Shown piece after piece: positions 44,232 to 53,232 of a DNA stretch of 64,000 bases; position 1 is the first letter of the stretch; the number at the start of each line of letters is the position of its first letter. A model generated the notes under the pieces. The model did not search any database and was not told the origin of the DNA. It saw nothing but the letters and a program-made list of their open reading frames with translations. Source of the stretch: Verrucosispora sioxanthis (GTDB taxonomy: Bacteria; Actinomycetota; Actinomycetes; Mycobacteriales; Micromonosporaceae); NCBI RefSeq assembly GCF_010560025.1, contig NZ_SAIY01000002.1, forward strand, positions 248,001-312,000, written 5' to 3'. A program made the position numbers and the translations under genes.

Positions 44232-44987
44232 TCAGCGGAACTGGGCCTCCCGGACGCTGTTGCCGCCGTCGACCACCAACATCTGCCCGGTGATGTACGA
44301 CGCGGCCGGCGAGCAGAGGAACGTGATCGCCGCGGCCACCTCGTCGGGCGTGCCGGGACGCCCCACCGGCGTACCCAGACCCTGCTTGATCTCGGCCATG
44401 GTCGAGGCGGCGGTGTAGATGGTGCCCGGAGCCACCGCATTGACCGTCACCCCGTCGGCGATCATCTCCATGGCCAGCGCCCGGGTCAGGCCCACCACGC
44501 CCGCCTTGGCCGCCGCGTACGCCGCCTCGGTGGGCAGCGCGTTGACCGGACCGGCGGTGGCGGCCAGATTCACGATCCGACCCCAACCGCGCTCGGCCAT
44601 GCCGCCGATGAACGCCCGGCTGCACAGGAAGGCGGTGGTCAGGTTCCGGTCGATCTCGCCCCGCCACTCGTCGTAGCTGAGCTGCGCCACCGGGCGCAGC
44701 ACCTCCGGGCTGGCCCGGCTGGCCAGACCCGCGTTGTTGACCAGCACCTCGACGTCGCCGAGCTGCTCGGCCACGGCGTCGGCCAGCGCGCCCACCTCCG
44801 ACTCGTCGGTGAGGTCGGCGACGAAACCGGTCACCCCGAGTTCGCTGGCCCGCTCGTGGATGCGCCGGGTGGTCGACACGATCGCCACCCGGGCGCCCAG
44901 GTCGGACAGTCGGCGAGCGGTGGCGTACCCGATGCCGTCCGGGCTGCCCGCCCCCGTCACCAGCGCGACCTTGCCGTCCAACCGCAT
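44232..44987 (-). CDS. Short-chain dehydrogenase/reductase (classical SDR)
   Basis: 251 residues from the ATG at 44987. Rossmann motif [18 protein letters not shown], catalytic Ser/Tyr/Lys region with [24 protein letters not shown] (YxxxK as YAAAK; the catalytic Ser position reads ATAG with Ala/Thr, which is worth noting), and ending [11 protein letters not shown] as in FabG-like enzymes. An in-frame ATG at 45137 with AGGAT upstream would add 50 Arg/Pro-rich residues; the shorter start fits the family. Convergent with the DUF4190 gene 5 nt away. Confidence 0.88.
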   Translation of the reverse strand: MRLDGKVALVTGAGSPDGIGYATARRLSDLGARVAIVSTTRRIHERASELGVTGFVADLTDESEVGALADAVAEQLGDVEVLVNNAGLASRASPEVLRPVAQLSYDEWRGEIDRNLTTAFLCSRAFIGGMAERGWGRIVNLAATAGPVNALPTEAAYAAAKAGVVGLTRALAMEMIADGVTVNAVAPGTIYTAASTMAEIKQGLGTPVGRPGTPDEVAAAITFLCSPAASYITGQMLVVDGGNSVREAQFR

Positions 44988-45259
44988 GGTCACCGGCTCG
45001 GGCAGTGACGCCGGTGCGTCCTGGTCGCCGGGCTCCGGTGCGGTGGCAGGGCGTGGCCGCCGGCTCAGGCCCGGCCGGCTGACGTCCCGTCTCGGTCTGT
45101 TGCCGGAGCGGTCCGCCGCGCGCGCGTCAATCCCCATGCCGAGATCCTGCCCTTTCCCGCCACTGTCGGGCAACGCGCACCCGATGCCGGGCGCGTCGCG
45201 AGGTGCGCGGCAATGACTACCCTGACTGCGCCACATCATCGCGACGGAAGAGAAGCCCG

Positions 45260-45805
45260 ATGACGCAACCCCCGCCGGCCGGCGGCTGGCCCGACCCCGC
45301 ATCGACCGGCCAGCCGTCCAGCCCGCCCGCCGACCCGACGCTGCCGGTCAGCTCGCAGCCGGCTGTTCCACCGCAGCCGTCCGGATACGATCCGTATCAA
45401 CCGCCGGTCGACCCGTACGCCGGGATGAAGTCGGACCCGGCCGCCGCGCCGTATCCGCCGGCCGGTTACCCGCCGGCCCAGCCCGCCGGTTACCCGCCGT
45501 CCCCGCCCGGCTACGGCTACCCCCCGCCCGGGTACGGCTACCCGCAGCAGAAGACGAACTCGATGGCGATCGTCGCCCTGGTCCTCTCCCTGATCGGGAT
45601 CGGCTCGTGCATCACCGCCCCGGTCGGCGCCATCATGGGGCACGTGGCCATGCGCCAGATCCGGGAGACCGGCGAGGGCGGCGAGGGGATGGCCAAGGCC
45701 GCCATCATCGTCGGTTGGATCCTCACCGGCCTGCTCGCCCTGGTGATCATCGGTTACGCCATCGCGATCGCCTTCGCGATCGCCAACTCGTCCTCCACCA
45801 CCTGA
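45260..45805 (+). CDS. DUF4190 membrane protein with Pro/Gly/Tyr-rich N terminus
   Basis: 181 residues: ~110 of repeated PPAGYPP and PPGYGYP units, then two membrane helices ([20 protein letters not shown] and [20 protein letters not shown]) linked by [20 protein letters not shown], the DUF4190 signature. ATG at 45260 with GAAGAGAAG upstream. It repeats the design of the gene at 43750 and is probably a distant paralogue. Function unknown. Confidence 0.87.
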   Translation: MTQPPPAGGWPDPASTGQPSSPPADPTLPVSSQPAVPPQPSGYDPYQPPVDPYAGMKSDPAAAPYPPAGYPPAQPAGYPPSPPGYGYPPPGYGYPQQKTNSMAIVALVLSLIGIGSCITAPVGAIMGHVAMRQIRETGEGGEGMAKAAIIVGWILTGLLALVIIGYAIAIAFAIANSSSTT

Positions 45806-45860
45806 CCGGCGAACGCCCGCCCCGGCCGAGGTCGGGGCGGGCGCGGGGTGATCGCTGCGG

Positions 45861-46817
45861 CTACTCGGCCGGCGGGTCGAACGTCGAGGTGCGGGTCAGG
45901 CCGGCGGCCCGGCCCTTGGCGGCGATCACCAGCGCCATCTTGCGGGACGCCTCGTCGATCATCTCGTCGCCGAGCATCACCGCACCCAGCCGGCCACCGG
46001 CCTCCGAGGTGTAGTGCTGGTACGCGTCGAGGATCAGTTCGGCGTGGTCGTAGTCGGCCTGGGCCGGGGAGTAGACCTCGTTCGCGGCATCGATCTGCCC
46101 GGGATGCAGCACCCACTTGCCGTCGAAGCCGAGCGCCGCCGACCGCTTCGCCACCTCGCGGAACCCGTCGGTGTCCCGGATCTGCAGGAACGGGCCGTCG
46201 ATGGCCTGCTTGTCGTGCATCCGGGCGGCCATCAGGATGCGCATCAGGATGTAGTGGTAAGGGTCGCCCGGGTAGTCGGGGATGAGGGCGCCGACCACCA
46301 GCGACCTCATGTTGATCGAGGCCATGAAGTCGGCCGGACCGAAGATGATCGTCTCGACGCGGGGCGACGCGGCGGCGATGGCGTCGACGTTGACCAGCCC
46401 GGCGGCGTTCTCGATCTGCGCCTCGATGCCGATCCGGCCCGCCTCCAGGCCGAGGGTCTTCTCCAGTTGGGTGAGGGTCAGGTCCAGCCACTGCACCTGC
46501 GCCGCGTCCTGCACCTTCGGCAGCATCACGCAGTCGAGGTTGGCCCCCGCGCCCTCCACCACGTCGATGACGTCCCGGTAGGTCCACGGGGTGGTGAGGT
46601 CGTTGACCCGGACGACCCGGGTCTTGCCGGCCCAGTCACCCTCGTTCAGCGCGGCCACGATGTTCTTGCGGGCGTCCGGCTTGGCCAGTGGGGCGACCGC
46701 GTCCTCCAGGTCGAGGAAGACCTGGTCGGCGGGCAGGCCCTGGGCCTTGCCGAGCATCTTGACGCTCGATCCGGGCACGGCCAGACAGGACCGGCGGGGA
46801 CGCCCGACAACCGCCAT
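45861..46817 (-). CDS. HpcH/HpaI aldolase/CitE-type CoA-ester lyase (malyl/methylmalyl-CoA lyase-like)
   Basis: 318-residue TIM-barrel lyase. Seen: RRSCLAVPGSSVKMLGKA, the metal-site strand FLDLEDAV, KTRVVRVNDL, MLPKVQDAAQV, the second acidic ligand region EAQIENAAGL, and GFDGKWVLHPGQI. This pattern fits L-malyl-CoA/beta-methylmalyl-CoA lyases, the cleavage step of the ethylmalonyl-CoA pathway, rather than citrate lyase (no other citrate lyase subunits are near). ATG at 46817 with AAGGAG at 8 nt. Confidence 0.9.
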   Translation of the reverse strand: MAVVGRPRRSCLAVPGSSVKMLGKAQGLPADQVFLDLEDAVAPLAKPDARKNIVAALNEGDWAGKTRVVRVNDLTTPWTYRDVIDVVEGAGANLDCVMLPKVQDAAQVQWLDLTLTQLEKTLGLEAGRIGIEAQIENAAGLVNVDAIAAASPRVETIIFGPADFMASINMRSLVVGALIPDYPGDPYHYILMRILMAARMHDKQAIDGPFLQIRDTDGFREVAKRSAALGFDGKWVLHPGQIDAANEVYSPAQADYDHAELILDAYQHYTSEAGGRLGAVMLGDEMIDEASRKMALVIAAKGRAAGLTRTSTFDPPAE

Positions 46818-46908
46818 CGACGGCGCTCCTTCCAAGGCACGGCCACAGCGCCGTCCCTGACTCGACGATCTTCCAAAGGTGCTTGTGACGCCACGGTAAC
46901 CTCGTGCC

Positions 46909-47781
46909 GTGACCGCGGTGAATGGACCTGTGGAAGATGTCACTGACCGTCGACTGGTCGTGATCACCGGGGCCAGCTCCGGCATCGGATTGGCCGCCGC
47001 CACCAAGCTGGCCTGCCGGGGCGACCGGGTGGTCCTGGTCGGCCGGGACCCGGCCCGACTGCGAGCCGCCGCGGACGAGGTACGCGAGGCGTCCGGGGAG
47101 CGGCCCGAGGTGTTCCGTGCCGATTTCGCCGCCCTCGACGACGTCCGGCAGTTGGCCGAGCGGCTGCGCGCCGCGTACGACCGGATCGACGTGCTGGCCA
47201 ACAACGCCGGCGCGATCGTGCTCCAGCCGGTCACCACCGTCGACGGTTTCGAGCTGTCCGTCCAGGCCAACCACCTGGCGCCCTTCCTGCTCAGCAACCT
47301 GCTGGCCGACCGGGTACGCCGCATGGTGGTGACCGCCTCCGGCGCGCACCGCAGCGGCACCCTCGATCCGGACGACCTCAACGCGCCGCTGCGCCGTTAC
47401 CGACCGATGTCCGCGTACGGCACCAGCAAGCAGGCGAACATCCTGTTCACCGCGGAGGCGGCCCGGAGGTGGCCGCAGGTCGACTCGTACTGCTTCCATC
47501 CCGGGGTGGTGCGGACCCGGTTCGGCAACGAGAGTCGGGTGGTCGCCCTGGGCATGCGTCTGCTGCCGTTCCGCAGCCCGGCCAAGGGCGCCCAGACGCT
47601 GGTCTGGCTCGCCAACCAGGACCGCTCCCGGTTGACAAGCGGTGGTTACTACTTCGACTGCCGGCCACGCCGCCCGTGGCCCAAGGCGGCCGACCCGCGG
47701 CTCGCGGCGCGACTCTGGTCGGCCAGCGCCGCGGCGGTGGGGATCCCGGACAGGCCGAGCCACCCGGGGCGCCCGGCCTGA
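46909..47781 (+). CDS. Short-chain dehydrogenase, retinol-dehydrogenase-like
   Basis: 290 residues. NAD(P)-binding TGASSGIGLAAATKL, LANNAGAI, and the catalytic YGTSKQAN with the preceding VTASGAH. The arrangement (NHLAPFLLSNLL, HPGVVRTRFGN) is that of the retinol-dehydrogenase/WWOX-like SDRs, whose bacterial substrates are usually unknown. GTG or ATG-type start at 46909 (GTGACCGCGGTG). It is divergent from the lyase gene and followed by a GNAT gene. Confidence 0.9.
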   Translation: MTAVNGPVEDVTDRRLVVITGASSGIGLAAATKLACRGDRVVLVGRDPARLRAAADEVREASGERPEVFRADFAALDDVRQLAERLRAAYDRIDVLANNAGAIVLQPVTTVDGFELSVQANHLAPFLLSNLLADRVRRMVVTASGAHRSGTLDPDDLNAPLRRYRPMSAYGTSKQANILFTAEAARRWPQVDSYCFHPGVVRTRFGNESRVVALGMRLLPFRSPAKGAQTLVWLANQDRSRLTSGGYYFDCRPRRPWPKAADPRLAARLWSASAAAVGIPDRPSHPGRPA

Positions 47782-47841
47782 GGTCGCATCGGGCGGGCAA
47801 CCGGGTCGCCCCGGTCGGGAAACACTGCGATACTCCGCGCC

Positions 47842-48561
47842 ATGACCGTCGCCGAGGGCGTCAACCTGCAAGTGCTGGGCAAGGACGAGGAACTGGCCGC
47901 CCGGTTGGACGCGGAGCTGACCAGCTTCAACCAGCGGGCCACCGGCGCCACCGACGAGGCGGCGCTGTCCGTCCGGGTCACCGACGCCGCCGGCGAGCTG
48001 ATGGCCGGGCTCACCGGATGGAGCTGGGGCGGCTGTGCCGGGATCAACATGGTCTGGGTCCGCGCGGATCGCCGTGGCGAAGGCTGGGGCGGTCGGCTGC
48101 TGGCGGCGGCCGAGCAGGAGGCCCGACGGCGCGGCTGCACCGAGGTCTCGGTCGCCTCGTTCTCGTTCCAGGCGCCGGGCTTCTACCGCCGGCACGGCTA
48201 CCTGGACACGGGTCGCCGGGAGGGCATCCCCGGTGGTCACGTCGACCACCAGTTCTGGAAGTCGCTGGTCAGCGACCCGGCCGCCGCGGTGCGCCTGGTC
48301 GCTCTGGTGGAGCTTCCCGACGGCGCGGTCGAGGCCGGGCAACGGTACGAGGACACCGTGCTGGCGCTGCTGCCACGCCACGGCGGACGGCTGGAACGCC
48401 GGCTGCGCACCGGTGACGGGGGTACCGAGGTGCACGTCATCCGGTTCGACACCCGGGCCGGATACGAGACGTACCTGGCCGATCCGGAGCGGATCGCACT
48501 GCGGCTGGCGCTCGGCGAGGCCGCCCCGCAGACCCGGGTGCTTGAGGTACACGAGGTGTGA
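47842..48561 (+). CDS. GNAT acetyltransferase fused to a DUF1330-like domain
   Basis: 239 residues. The first ~150 form a GNAT domain with the acetyl-CoA motif VRADRRGEGWGGRLL and FYRRHGYLDTGRR. The last ~85 (LVALVELPDGAVEAG, VIRFDTRAGYETYL, RVLEVHEV) look like a small ferredoxin-fold ABM/DUF1330 domain. The fusion is unusual; substrate unknown. ATG at 47842, 60 nt after the SDR gene. Confidence 0.85.
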   Translation: MTVAEGVNLQVLGKDEELAARLDAELTSFNQRATGATDEAALSVRVTDAAGELMAGLTGWSWGGCAGINMVWVRADRRGEGWGGRLLAAAEQEARRRGCTEVSVASFSFQAPGFYRRHGYLDTGRREGIPGGHVDHQFWKSLVSDPAAAVRLVALVELPDGAVEAGQRYEDTVLALLPRHGGRLERRLRTGDGGTEVHVIRFDTRAGYETYLADPERIALRLALGEAAPQTRVLEVHEV

Positions 48562-48576
48562 CCGGCGGGGTCGGCG

Positions 48577-49539
48577 TCAGTCGCGGACCGGAGCGGCGTC
48601 CGCCGGCACCGCCGTGCTGACCCGTGTCGCACGCCGGGCCGTGCGGGCGCTGGACAACACCACCACGGCCACCCCGACCAGCAACAGCGACAGGCCGGGA
48701 AGGGTCACCGGGTCGGGCAGCTGACCCAGCCACGCCCAGCCGATCAGCGCCGCGCCGGGTGCCTCCAGCAGGATCAGCACGCTCACCGTGGTGGCCGATA
48801 CCCGCCGCAGCGCGTAGCTGAACATCGAGTGGCCGAGCAGCTGTGCCCCGCCGACCAGGGCGAGCACGGCCAGCCAGGTGCCGGTGTCGAAGCCACTGAG
48901 CGGCACCCGGCCGACGAGACAGACCACCAGCAGGATCAGACCGCACACGCCGTAGCAGATGGTGGTGTAGGTGGCGTTGCTGACGGTGACCCGGGCCCGT
49001 TCACCCAGCGCGGTGTACACCGCCGCGAACAGCCCACCGGCCAGCGCCAGCAGATCGCCGGTGAAGGCCTGACCCGAGACGGTGAAGTCGGCCCCGGTCG
49101 CCAGCACCGCCCCGACCACGGCCACCCCGATGCCGGCCCAGACACCCACCGGCAACCGGCGGCCCTGCGCCCGGGCGATCAGCCCCTGCCAGACCGGCTG
49201 GGTGGCCACCAGCGCCGTTGCCGCAGCCACCGAGGTGAGCTTCGCACTCGGCATCCAGGCGGCGAAATGCGCCGCCAGCGCCATCCCGGAGAGGACGCAG
49301 AACATGCCCTCCCGGCGACCCGCGCCACTGGTGACGAAGCGGAACTCGGACCGTCGGCGGGTCAGCGCGAACGGACTCAGCACCGCGACGGCCAGCATGT
49401 TGCGCCAGAAGGCGACCGCCAGGGCGGGTGCGGCGGCGAACGCGATGAGCGGCGCGGACGACGAGACGGCGAAGACGGCGACGGCGAGGGCCGCGCCGGT
49501 CATCAGGTCGAGCGGCGGACGATGAGGTTCGGTGACCAC
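48577..49539 (-). CDS. EamA/DMT family transporter
   Basis: About 320 residues with ten membrane helices in two five-helix repeats, the EamA pattern: early helix with FWRNMLAVAVL and the second repeat with GDLLALAGGLFAAVYTALGE and SYALRRVSATTVSVLILLEAP. These export metabolites or amino acids. The start is uncertain (TTG 49548, GTG 49539, ATG 49503); GTG is used. Convergent with the GNAT gene 15 nt away. Confidence 0.9.
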   Translation of the reverse strand: MVTEPHRPPLDLMTGAALAVAVFAVSSSAPLIAFAAAPALAVAFWRNMLAVAVLSPFALTRRRSEFRFVTSGAGRREGMFCVLSGMALAAHFAAWMPSAKLTSVAAATALVATQPVWQGLIARAQGRRLPVGVWAGIGVAVVGAVLATGADFTVSGQAFTGDLLALAGGLFAAVYTALGERARVTVSNATYTTICYGVCGLILLVVCLVGRVPLSGFDTGTWLAVLALVGGAQLLGHSMFSYALRRVSATTVSVLILLEAPGAALIGWAWLGQLPDPVTLPGLSLLLVGVAVVVLSSARTARRATRVSTAVPADAAPVRD

Positions 49540-49645
49540 GAGGTGCAATCTTCACATGTCGCAGGGGCACCACTTTCCGTCAGCGTTCGGTTACGATCAT
49601 GCGCGTCCTCACCCAGGCTCCCCCTTCCGCCCGGAGTCGGTTTCC

Positions 49646-50356
49646 ATGCCCACGTTCCGGGCGGTGCTGTTCGACTTCTTCGGCACGTTGACCCGTCCGG
49701 TTCAGCGTGGCGAAGGTCACCTCAGCACCGCCGAACTGCTCGGCTGCCCGCCGGACACCTTTGTCGAGGTGCTCGACCGCAGCTTCTACGAACGCGCCAG
49801 CGGGCGCTTCGGCACGGTCGAGGGGACCCTGCGCTGGGTGTGCGAACAGGCCGGCGTACGCCCTTCGGCGGAGGCGTTGCGAGCTGCCGCCGTTGCCCGA
49901 CACCAGGCCGTACGCGCGGACACCCGGTTACGGGACGAGGCCGTGCCGACCCTGCGGGCGCTGCGGCGGCGGGGCGTGCGGACCGGCGTGATCAGTGACT
50001 GCACCCACGAGCTGCCGACGTTCCTGCCGGAGCTGGCGATCGCCCCGCTGCTCGACGTCCGGGTGTTCTCGGTGCAGGTGGGGCGATGCAAACCGGACGC
50101 GAGCCTGTACCTGGCCGCCTGTGCGCGGCTGGGCCTGCCGCCAGCAGACTGTCTCTACGTCGGTGACGGCGGCAGCCAGGAGTTGACCGGTGCGCAGCGC
50201 GCCGGCCTGAGCGCGGTCCGGCTCGCCGCACCCGATCTCGCCGACCACCTGGTGTTCAACCTCGACGTCGACTGGGCCGGCCGGACCCTGAAGTCCCTCT
50301 GCGAGGTCGTCGACCTGCTCGACGAGGCCCCCAGCCCGGTCGGCGCACCCGCGTAG
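49646..50356 (+). CDS. HAD superfamily hydrolase
   Basis: 236 residues. HAD motif I is AVLFDFFGTLTRP, with the nucleophile Asp but Phe where most phosphatases have a second Asp, motif II is TGVISDC, motif III the Lys in GRCKPDASLY and motif IV GDGGSQEL. The all-helical cap is inserted after motif I (haloacid-dehalogenase/phosphoglycolate type). Phosphatase or dehalogenase activity is possible; the substrate is unknown. The ATG at 49646 is set by where homology starts. It lies downstream of the divergent EamA gene. Confidence 0.87.
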   Translation: MPTFRAVLFDFFGTLTRPVQRGEGHLSTAELLGCPPDTFVEVLDRSFYERASGRFGTVEGTLRWVCEQAGVRPSAEALRAAAVARHQAVRADTRLRDEAVPTLRALRRRGVRTGVISDCTHELPTFLPELAIAPLLDVRVFSVQVGRCKPDASLYLAACARLGLPPADCLYVGDGGSQELTGAQRAGLSAVRLAAPDLADHLVFNLDVDWAGRTLKSLCEVVDLLDEAPSPVGAPA

Positions 50357-50397
50357 CCACGCAGCCAGCCCGGGCCGGCGTCGCCTCGGAAGGTTGG

Positions 50398-50903
50398 TCA
50401 GCGCCGCCGGACGCGGTGCAGCCGGAACGGCCGTCGGGTGGCGCGCACCGCCGGCGTCGGCCGGGGCTGCTCGGCCAGCGAGCCGGACGGCAACTCGGCA
50501 CCGTGCGCCGGCTGGCCGGTCGGCGCGAGCCGCACCAGGGCGCATCCGTCGGCGGCCCAGCGGGCGACGAGCCCGTGGTGGGTCCGGGCGCGTTGAGCCG
50601 TTTGGCCGCCACCAACGGGGCGAGCGTGTCCCACTGCTCGGTGCCGGGTGCCACCCGACTGACCCGCGCCGGCCAGGTGACGATCCGGCCACCGTGATCA
50701 CCGCGCTGCGTCACCTGGGCCTCGTCCGCCTCGGCCAGGCCCGGCGCGGACTGCTCCCCGGGGCCGCTGACCACGAACAGCGCGGCCTCCAGGGGTACGC
50801 ACCACAGGGCCAGCGGCGCGTCGCCGGCCACCGCGACCCAGGCCACCGAGGCCTTCTTCATCGCCTCGTCGACCAGTGGGTGGTTCTCGGGCTCGTCGGT
50901 CAC
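50398..50903 (-). CDS. Putative PNPOx-like split-barrel protein (frame-disrupted)
   Basis: Start GTG at 50903 behind GAGAGG. The N-terminal half (KKASVAWVAVAGDAPLALW, ALFVVSGPGEQ, HGGRIVTWPARVSRV) has alternating strands that resemble the flavin-binding pyridoxamine-oxidase-like barrel. A one-base change near 50590 in GCCCGGACCC separates it from the other half (HHGLVARWAADGCALVRLAP) which ends at 50398. Joined length about 168 residues. The family assignment is tentative. It is 40 nt downstream of the phzF-like gene. Confidence 0.6.
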
Positions 50904-50943
50904 CGGGGCATCCTCTCGCATCCGGGCCGGTCGGCGTCGGCCG

Positions 50944-51813
50944 TCAGCCGACGAACGGCGGGACGAGGATCTCCCCGCGTGCCACCGGCATCACCTGACC
51001 GGCGACGCTCGCGCCGACCGCCGCGCCGCCGGCCGCGGTCACGGTGCAGGCCAGCGAGGCCGGTCGACCCATCTCGACGCCCTGCCGGACGGTGTACGAC
51101 GATCGTCCCTCGCCGGGCAACAGGCCGCTGGCGACCAGCCACACTCCGAGACCGAGCGCGGCCGACCCGGTCGCCGGGTCCTCGGGTACGCCGAGTCCGG
51201 GGACGAAGACCCGGGCGTGCGCGGTTTGGGTCGCGGGGTTCCAGGAGAAGACGCTGACATGCTCGATGCCGTACCGCCCGGCCGCCACCGGGTCCACCCG
51301 GGCCCGGGCCAGGGCGTCGGGGCGTACCGGCAGGAACGGGAACTCCAGGCCGCAGCCGGCGACCCGTGGCGCCGGGCCGAGGTGGTCCTCGGCGCCGAGC
51401 CCGGTCATCTCCAGCAGCGGCTCCGGCTCCAGTTCGGGTCCGAGGGTGGGGCTGCCGCCGGTGAGGGTGGCGGCACCCTCGCTCACCTCGATCGGCAGCA
51501 CCCCGGCACCGCACTCCTGGTTGACCTGCCCGATCGGAAAGAGGCCTCGGCGAGCGGCGGTGACCGCAGCGCCGACGCTCGGGTGACCGGCGAACGGCAG
51601 TTCGTCGACCGGCGTGAAGATCCGCGCCCGGTAGGTGGCACCGACCTGGGTGGCGGGCAGCACGAAGACCGTCTCCGAGAGGTTGAACTCGCGCGCCAGA
51701 GCCTGCATCTGGTCGGTCGCCAGCCCGTCGGCGCCGAAGACCACCGCGAGGGGGTTCCCGGCGTACGGACGGTCGGTGAAGACGTCCACGATCTCGTAAG
51801 CCAAGGTCGACAT
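50944..51813 (-). CDS. PhzF family isomerase/epimerase-like protein
   Basis: 289 residues, two-lobed PhzF fold (diaminopimelate-epimerase-like). Seen: YAGNPLAVVFGA, EFNLSETVFVL with the catalytic Glu, TPVDELPFAGHPSVGAA, and the second lobe with ARVFVPGLGVPEDPATGSAA (part VPEDPATGSAA). Most such homologues outside phenazine clusters have unknown substrates. ATG at 51813 (MSTLAYEIVDV). It is divergent from the MgtE_N-CBS gene and followed by a small broken gene on the same strand. Confidence 0.93.
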   Translation of the reverse strand: MSTLAYEIVDVFTDRPYAGNPLAVVFGADGLATDQMQALAREFNLSETVFVLPATQVGATYRARIFTPVDELPFAGHPSVGAAVTAARRGLFPIGQVNQECGAGVLPIEVSEGAATLTGGSPTLGPELEPEPLLEMTGLGAEDHLGPAPRVAGCGLEFPFLPVRPDALARARVDPVAAGRYGIEHVSVFSWNPATQTAHARVFVPGLGVPEDPATGSAALGLGVWLVASGLLPGEGRSSYTVRQGVEMGRPASLACTVTAAGGAAVGASVAGQVMPVARGEILVPPFVG

Positions 51814-51921
51814 GTTGATAAACACTAGGCCCTCGCGGCGTATGTCCGGGTCACTGCCCGGCCGTGCCGCCCCTGGAGCATCGTCGGCCGGGGCGTCGAC
51901 ATACCACCTAGGCTGGTGCCC

Positions 51922-53232
51922 GTGAGCACGCCGACCCGGGTGTACATCGCCCGACTTTCCGGAGTCGCTGTCTTCGACCCCAACGGCGATCAGGTGGGCC
52001 GGGTACGCGACGCGGTGGCCCGGCTGCGCGCGAGCCAACGGCCGCCCGAGGTCGTCGGTCTGGTCGCCGAGATGCCGATGCGCCGGCGGATCTTCCTCTC
52101 CATCAACCGGATCACCTCGATCGACGCCGACGCCATCGTGCTGGGCAGTGGCACGTTGAACCTGCGCCGGTTCGAGAAGCGCCCGAACGAGTTGCTCGTC
52201 CTTCAGGAACTGCTGGACCGCCGGGTTCAGGTCGCGCCGGAGGGCCGGGCCGCGTCGGTGGTCGACGTGGCGATGGAGTGCAGTCGTGGCGGCGAGTGGT
52301 CGCTGACCCGGGTGGCGGTCCGCGAGCAGACCGGCCGGTTGGCTCGCCGGGGCCACCTGCACCAGGTCGAGTGGAACCAGGTACGCGGGCTCAGCGGGGT
52401 GGCGGAGACCCGGGGCACCGCCAACCTGCTCGCCGTGCTGGAGGACATGCGTCCGGCGGACCTGGCCAACGCGCTCCAGGACCTGCCCGACGCCCGGCGC
52501 AACGAGGTCGCGGCTGCCCTGGACGACCAGCGGCTCGCCGACGTGCTCAGCGAGCTGCCCGAGCACGACCAGGTGGAGATCCTCGCCGCGCTGGACCGCG
52601 AGCGGGCCGCCGACATCCTGGAGGAGATGGACCCGGACGACGCCGCCGATCTGCTCGGCGAGCTGCCGCCGCCGGAACAGGACGTACTGCTCGACCTGAT
52701 GGAGCCGGACGAGGCCGATTCGGTGCGGCAGTTGCTCAAGTACACGCCGGGCACGGCGGGCAGCGTGATGACCTCCGAACCGGTCATCCTGCCCCCGGAC
52801 GCGACGGTGGCGGAGGCCCTCGCGCGGATCAGGGAGCCCCAGCTCTCCCCGGCGGTGGCCGCGCAGGTGTTCGTGGCCCGGGCGCCGATGGCCACCCCCA
52901 CCGGCCGCTACCTGGGCATGGTGCACTTCCAGCGGCTGCTCCGCGAACCCCCGGCCGATCTGCTCGGCGGGGTGGTGGTCAACGACATCGATCCGCTGCG
53001 TCCGACCACCCCACTGCCGGAGATCACCCGCCGGATGGCCACCTACGATCTGGTGGCCATGCCGGTGATCGACCGGAACAACCGGCTGGTGGGTGCCGTC
53101 ACCGTCGACGACGTGCTGGACCACTCGCTGCCTCGGGACTGGCGGGACCGGGACGGCGCGTCGAGCGGCCTACCGAACGGTGCGACGACCCCGGCCGTTC
53201 CGGACCCGGCGACGGACGGTGGTCATGACTGA
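51922..53232 (+). CDS. Soluble PRC-barrel/MgtE_N/CBS-pair protein
   Basis: 436 residues. Order: an N-terminal PRC-barrel-like domain (IARLSGVAVFDPNGDQVGRV), a repeat superhelix of MgtE_N type (DLANALQDLPDARR, LADVLSELPEHDQVEIL, ADILEEMDPDDAADLLGEL), then two CBS domains (GSVMTSEPVILPPDATVAEA, MPVIDRNNRLVGAVTVDDVL). It corresponds to the soluble part of MgtE magnesium channels without the membrane domain. GTG starts at 51916 and 51922 are possible. It overlaps the DUF1003 membrane gene by 8 nt, so the two may form a complex. Matches Rv1232c in position. Confidence 0.9.
   Translation: MSTPTRVYIARLSGVAVFDPNGDQVGRVRDAVARLRASQRPPEVVGLVAEMPMRRRIFLSINRITSIDADAIVLGSGTLNLRRFEKRPNELLVLQELLDRRVQVAPEGRAASVVDVAMECSRGGEWSLTRVAVREQTGRLARRGHLHQVEWNQVRGLSGVAETRGTANLLAVLEDMRPADLANALQDLPDARRNEVAAALDDQRLADVLSELPEHDQVEILAALDRERAADILEEMDPDDAADLLGELPPPEQDVLLDLMEPDEADSVRQLLKYTPGTAGSVMTSEPVILPPDATVAEALARIREPQLSPAVAAQVFVARAPMATPTGRYLGMVHFQRLLREPPADLLGGVVVNDIDPLRPTTPLPEITRRMATYDLVAMPVIDRNNRLVGAVTVDDVLDHSLPRDWRDRDGASSGLPNGATTPAVPDPATDGGHD

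Noticed and set aside
50944..51813. Phenazine biosynthesis
   Set aside because: Only a PhzF-like gene is present; such homologues are common outside phenazine clusters.
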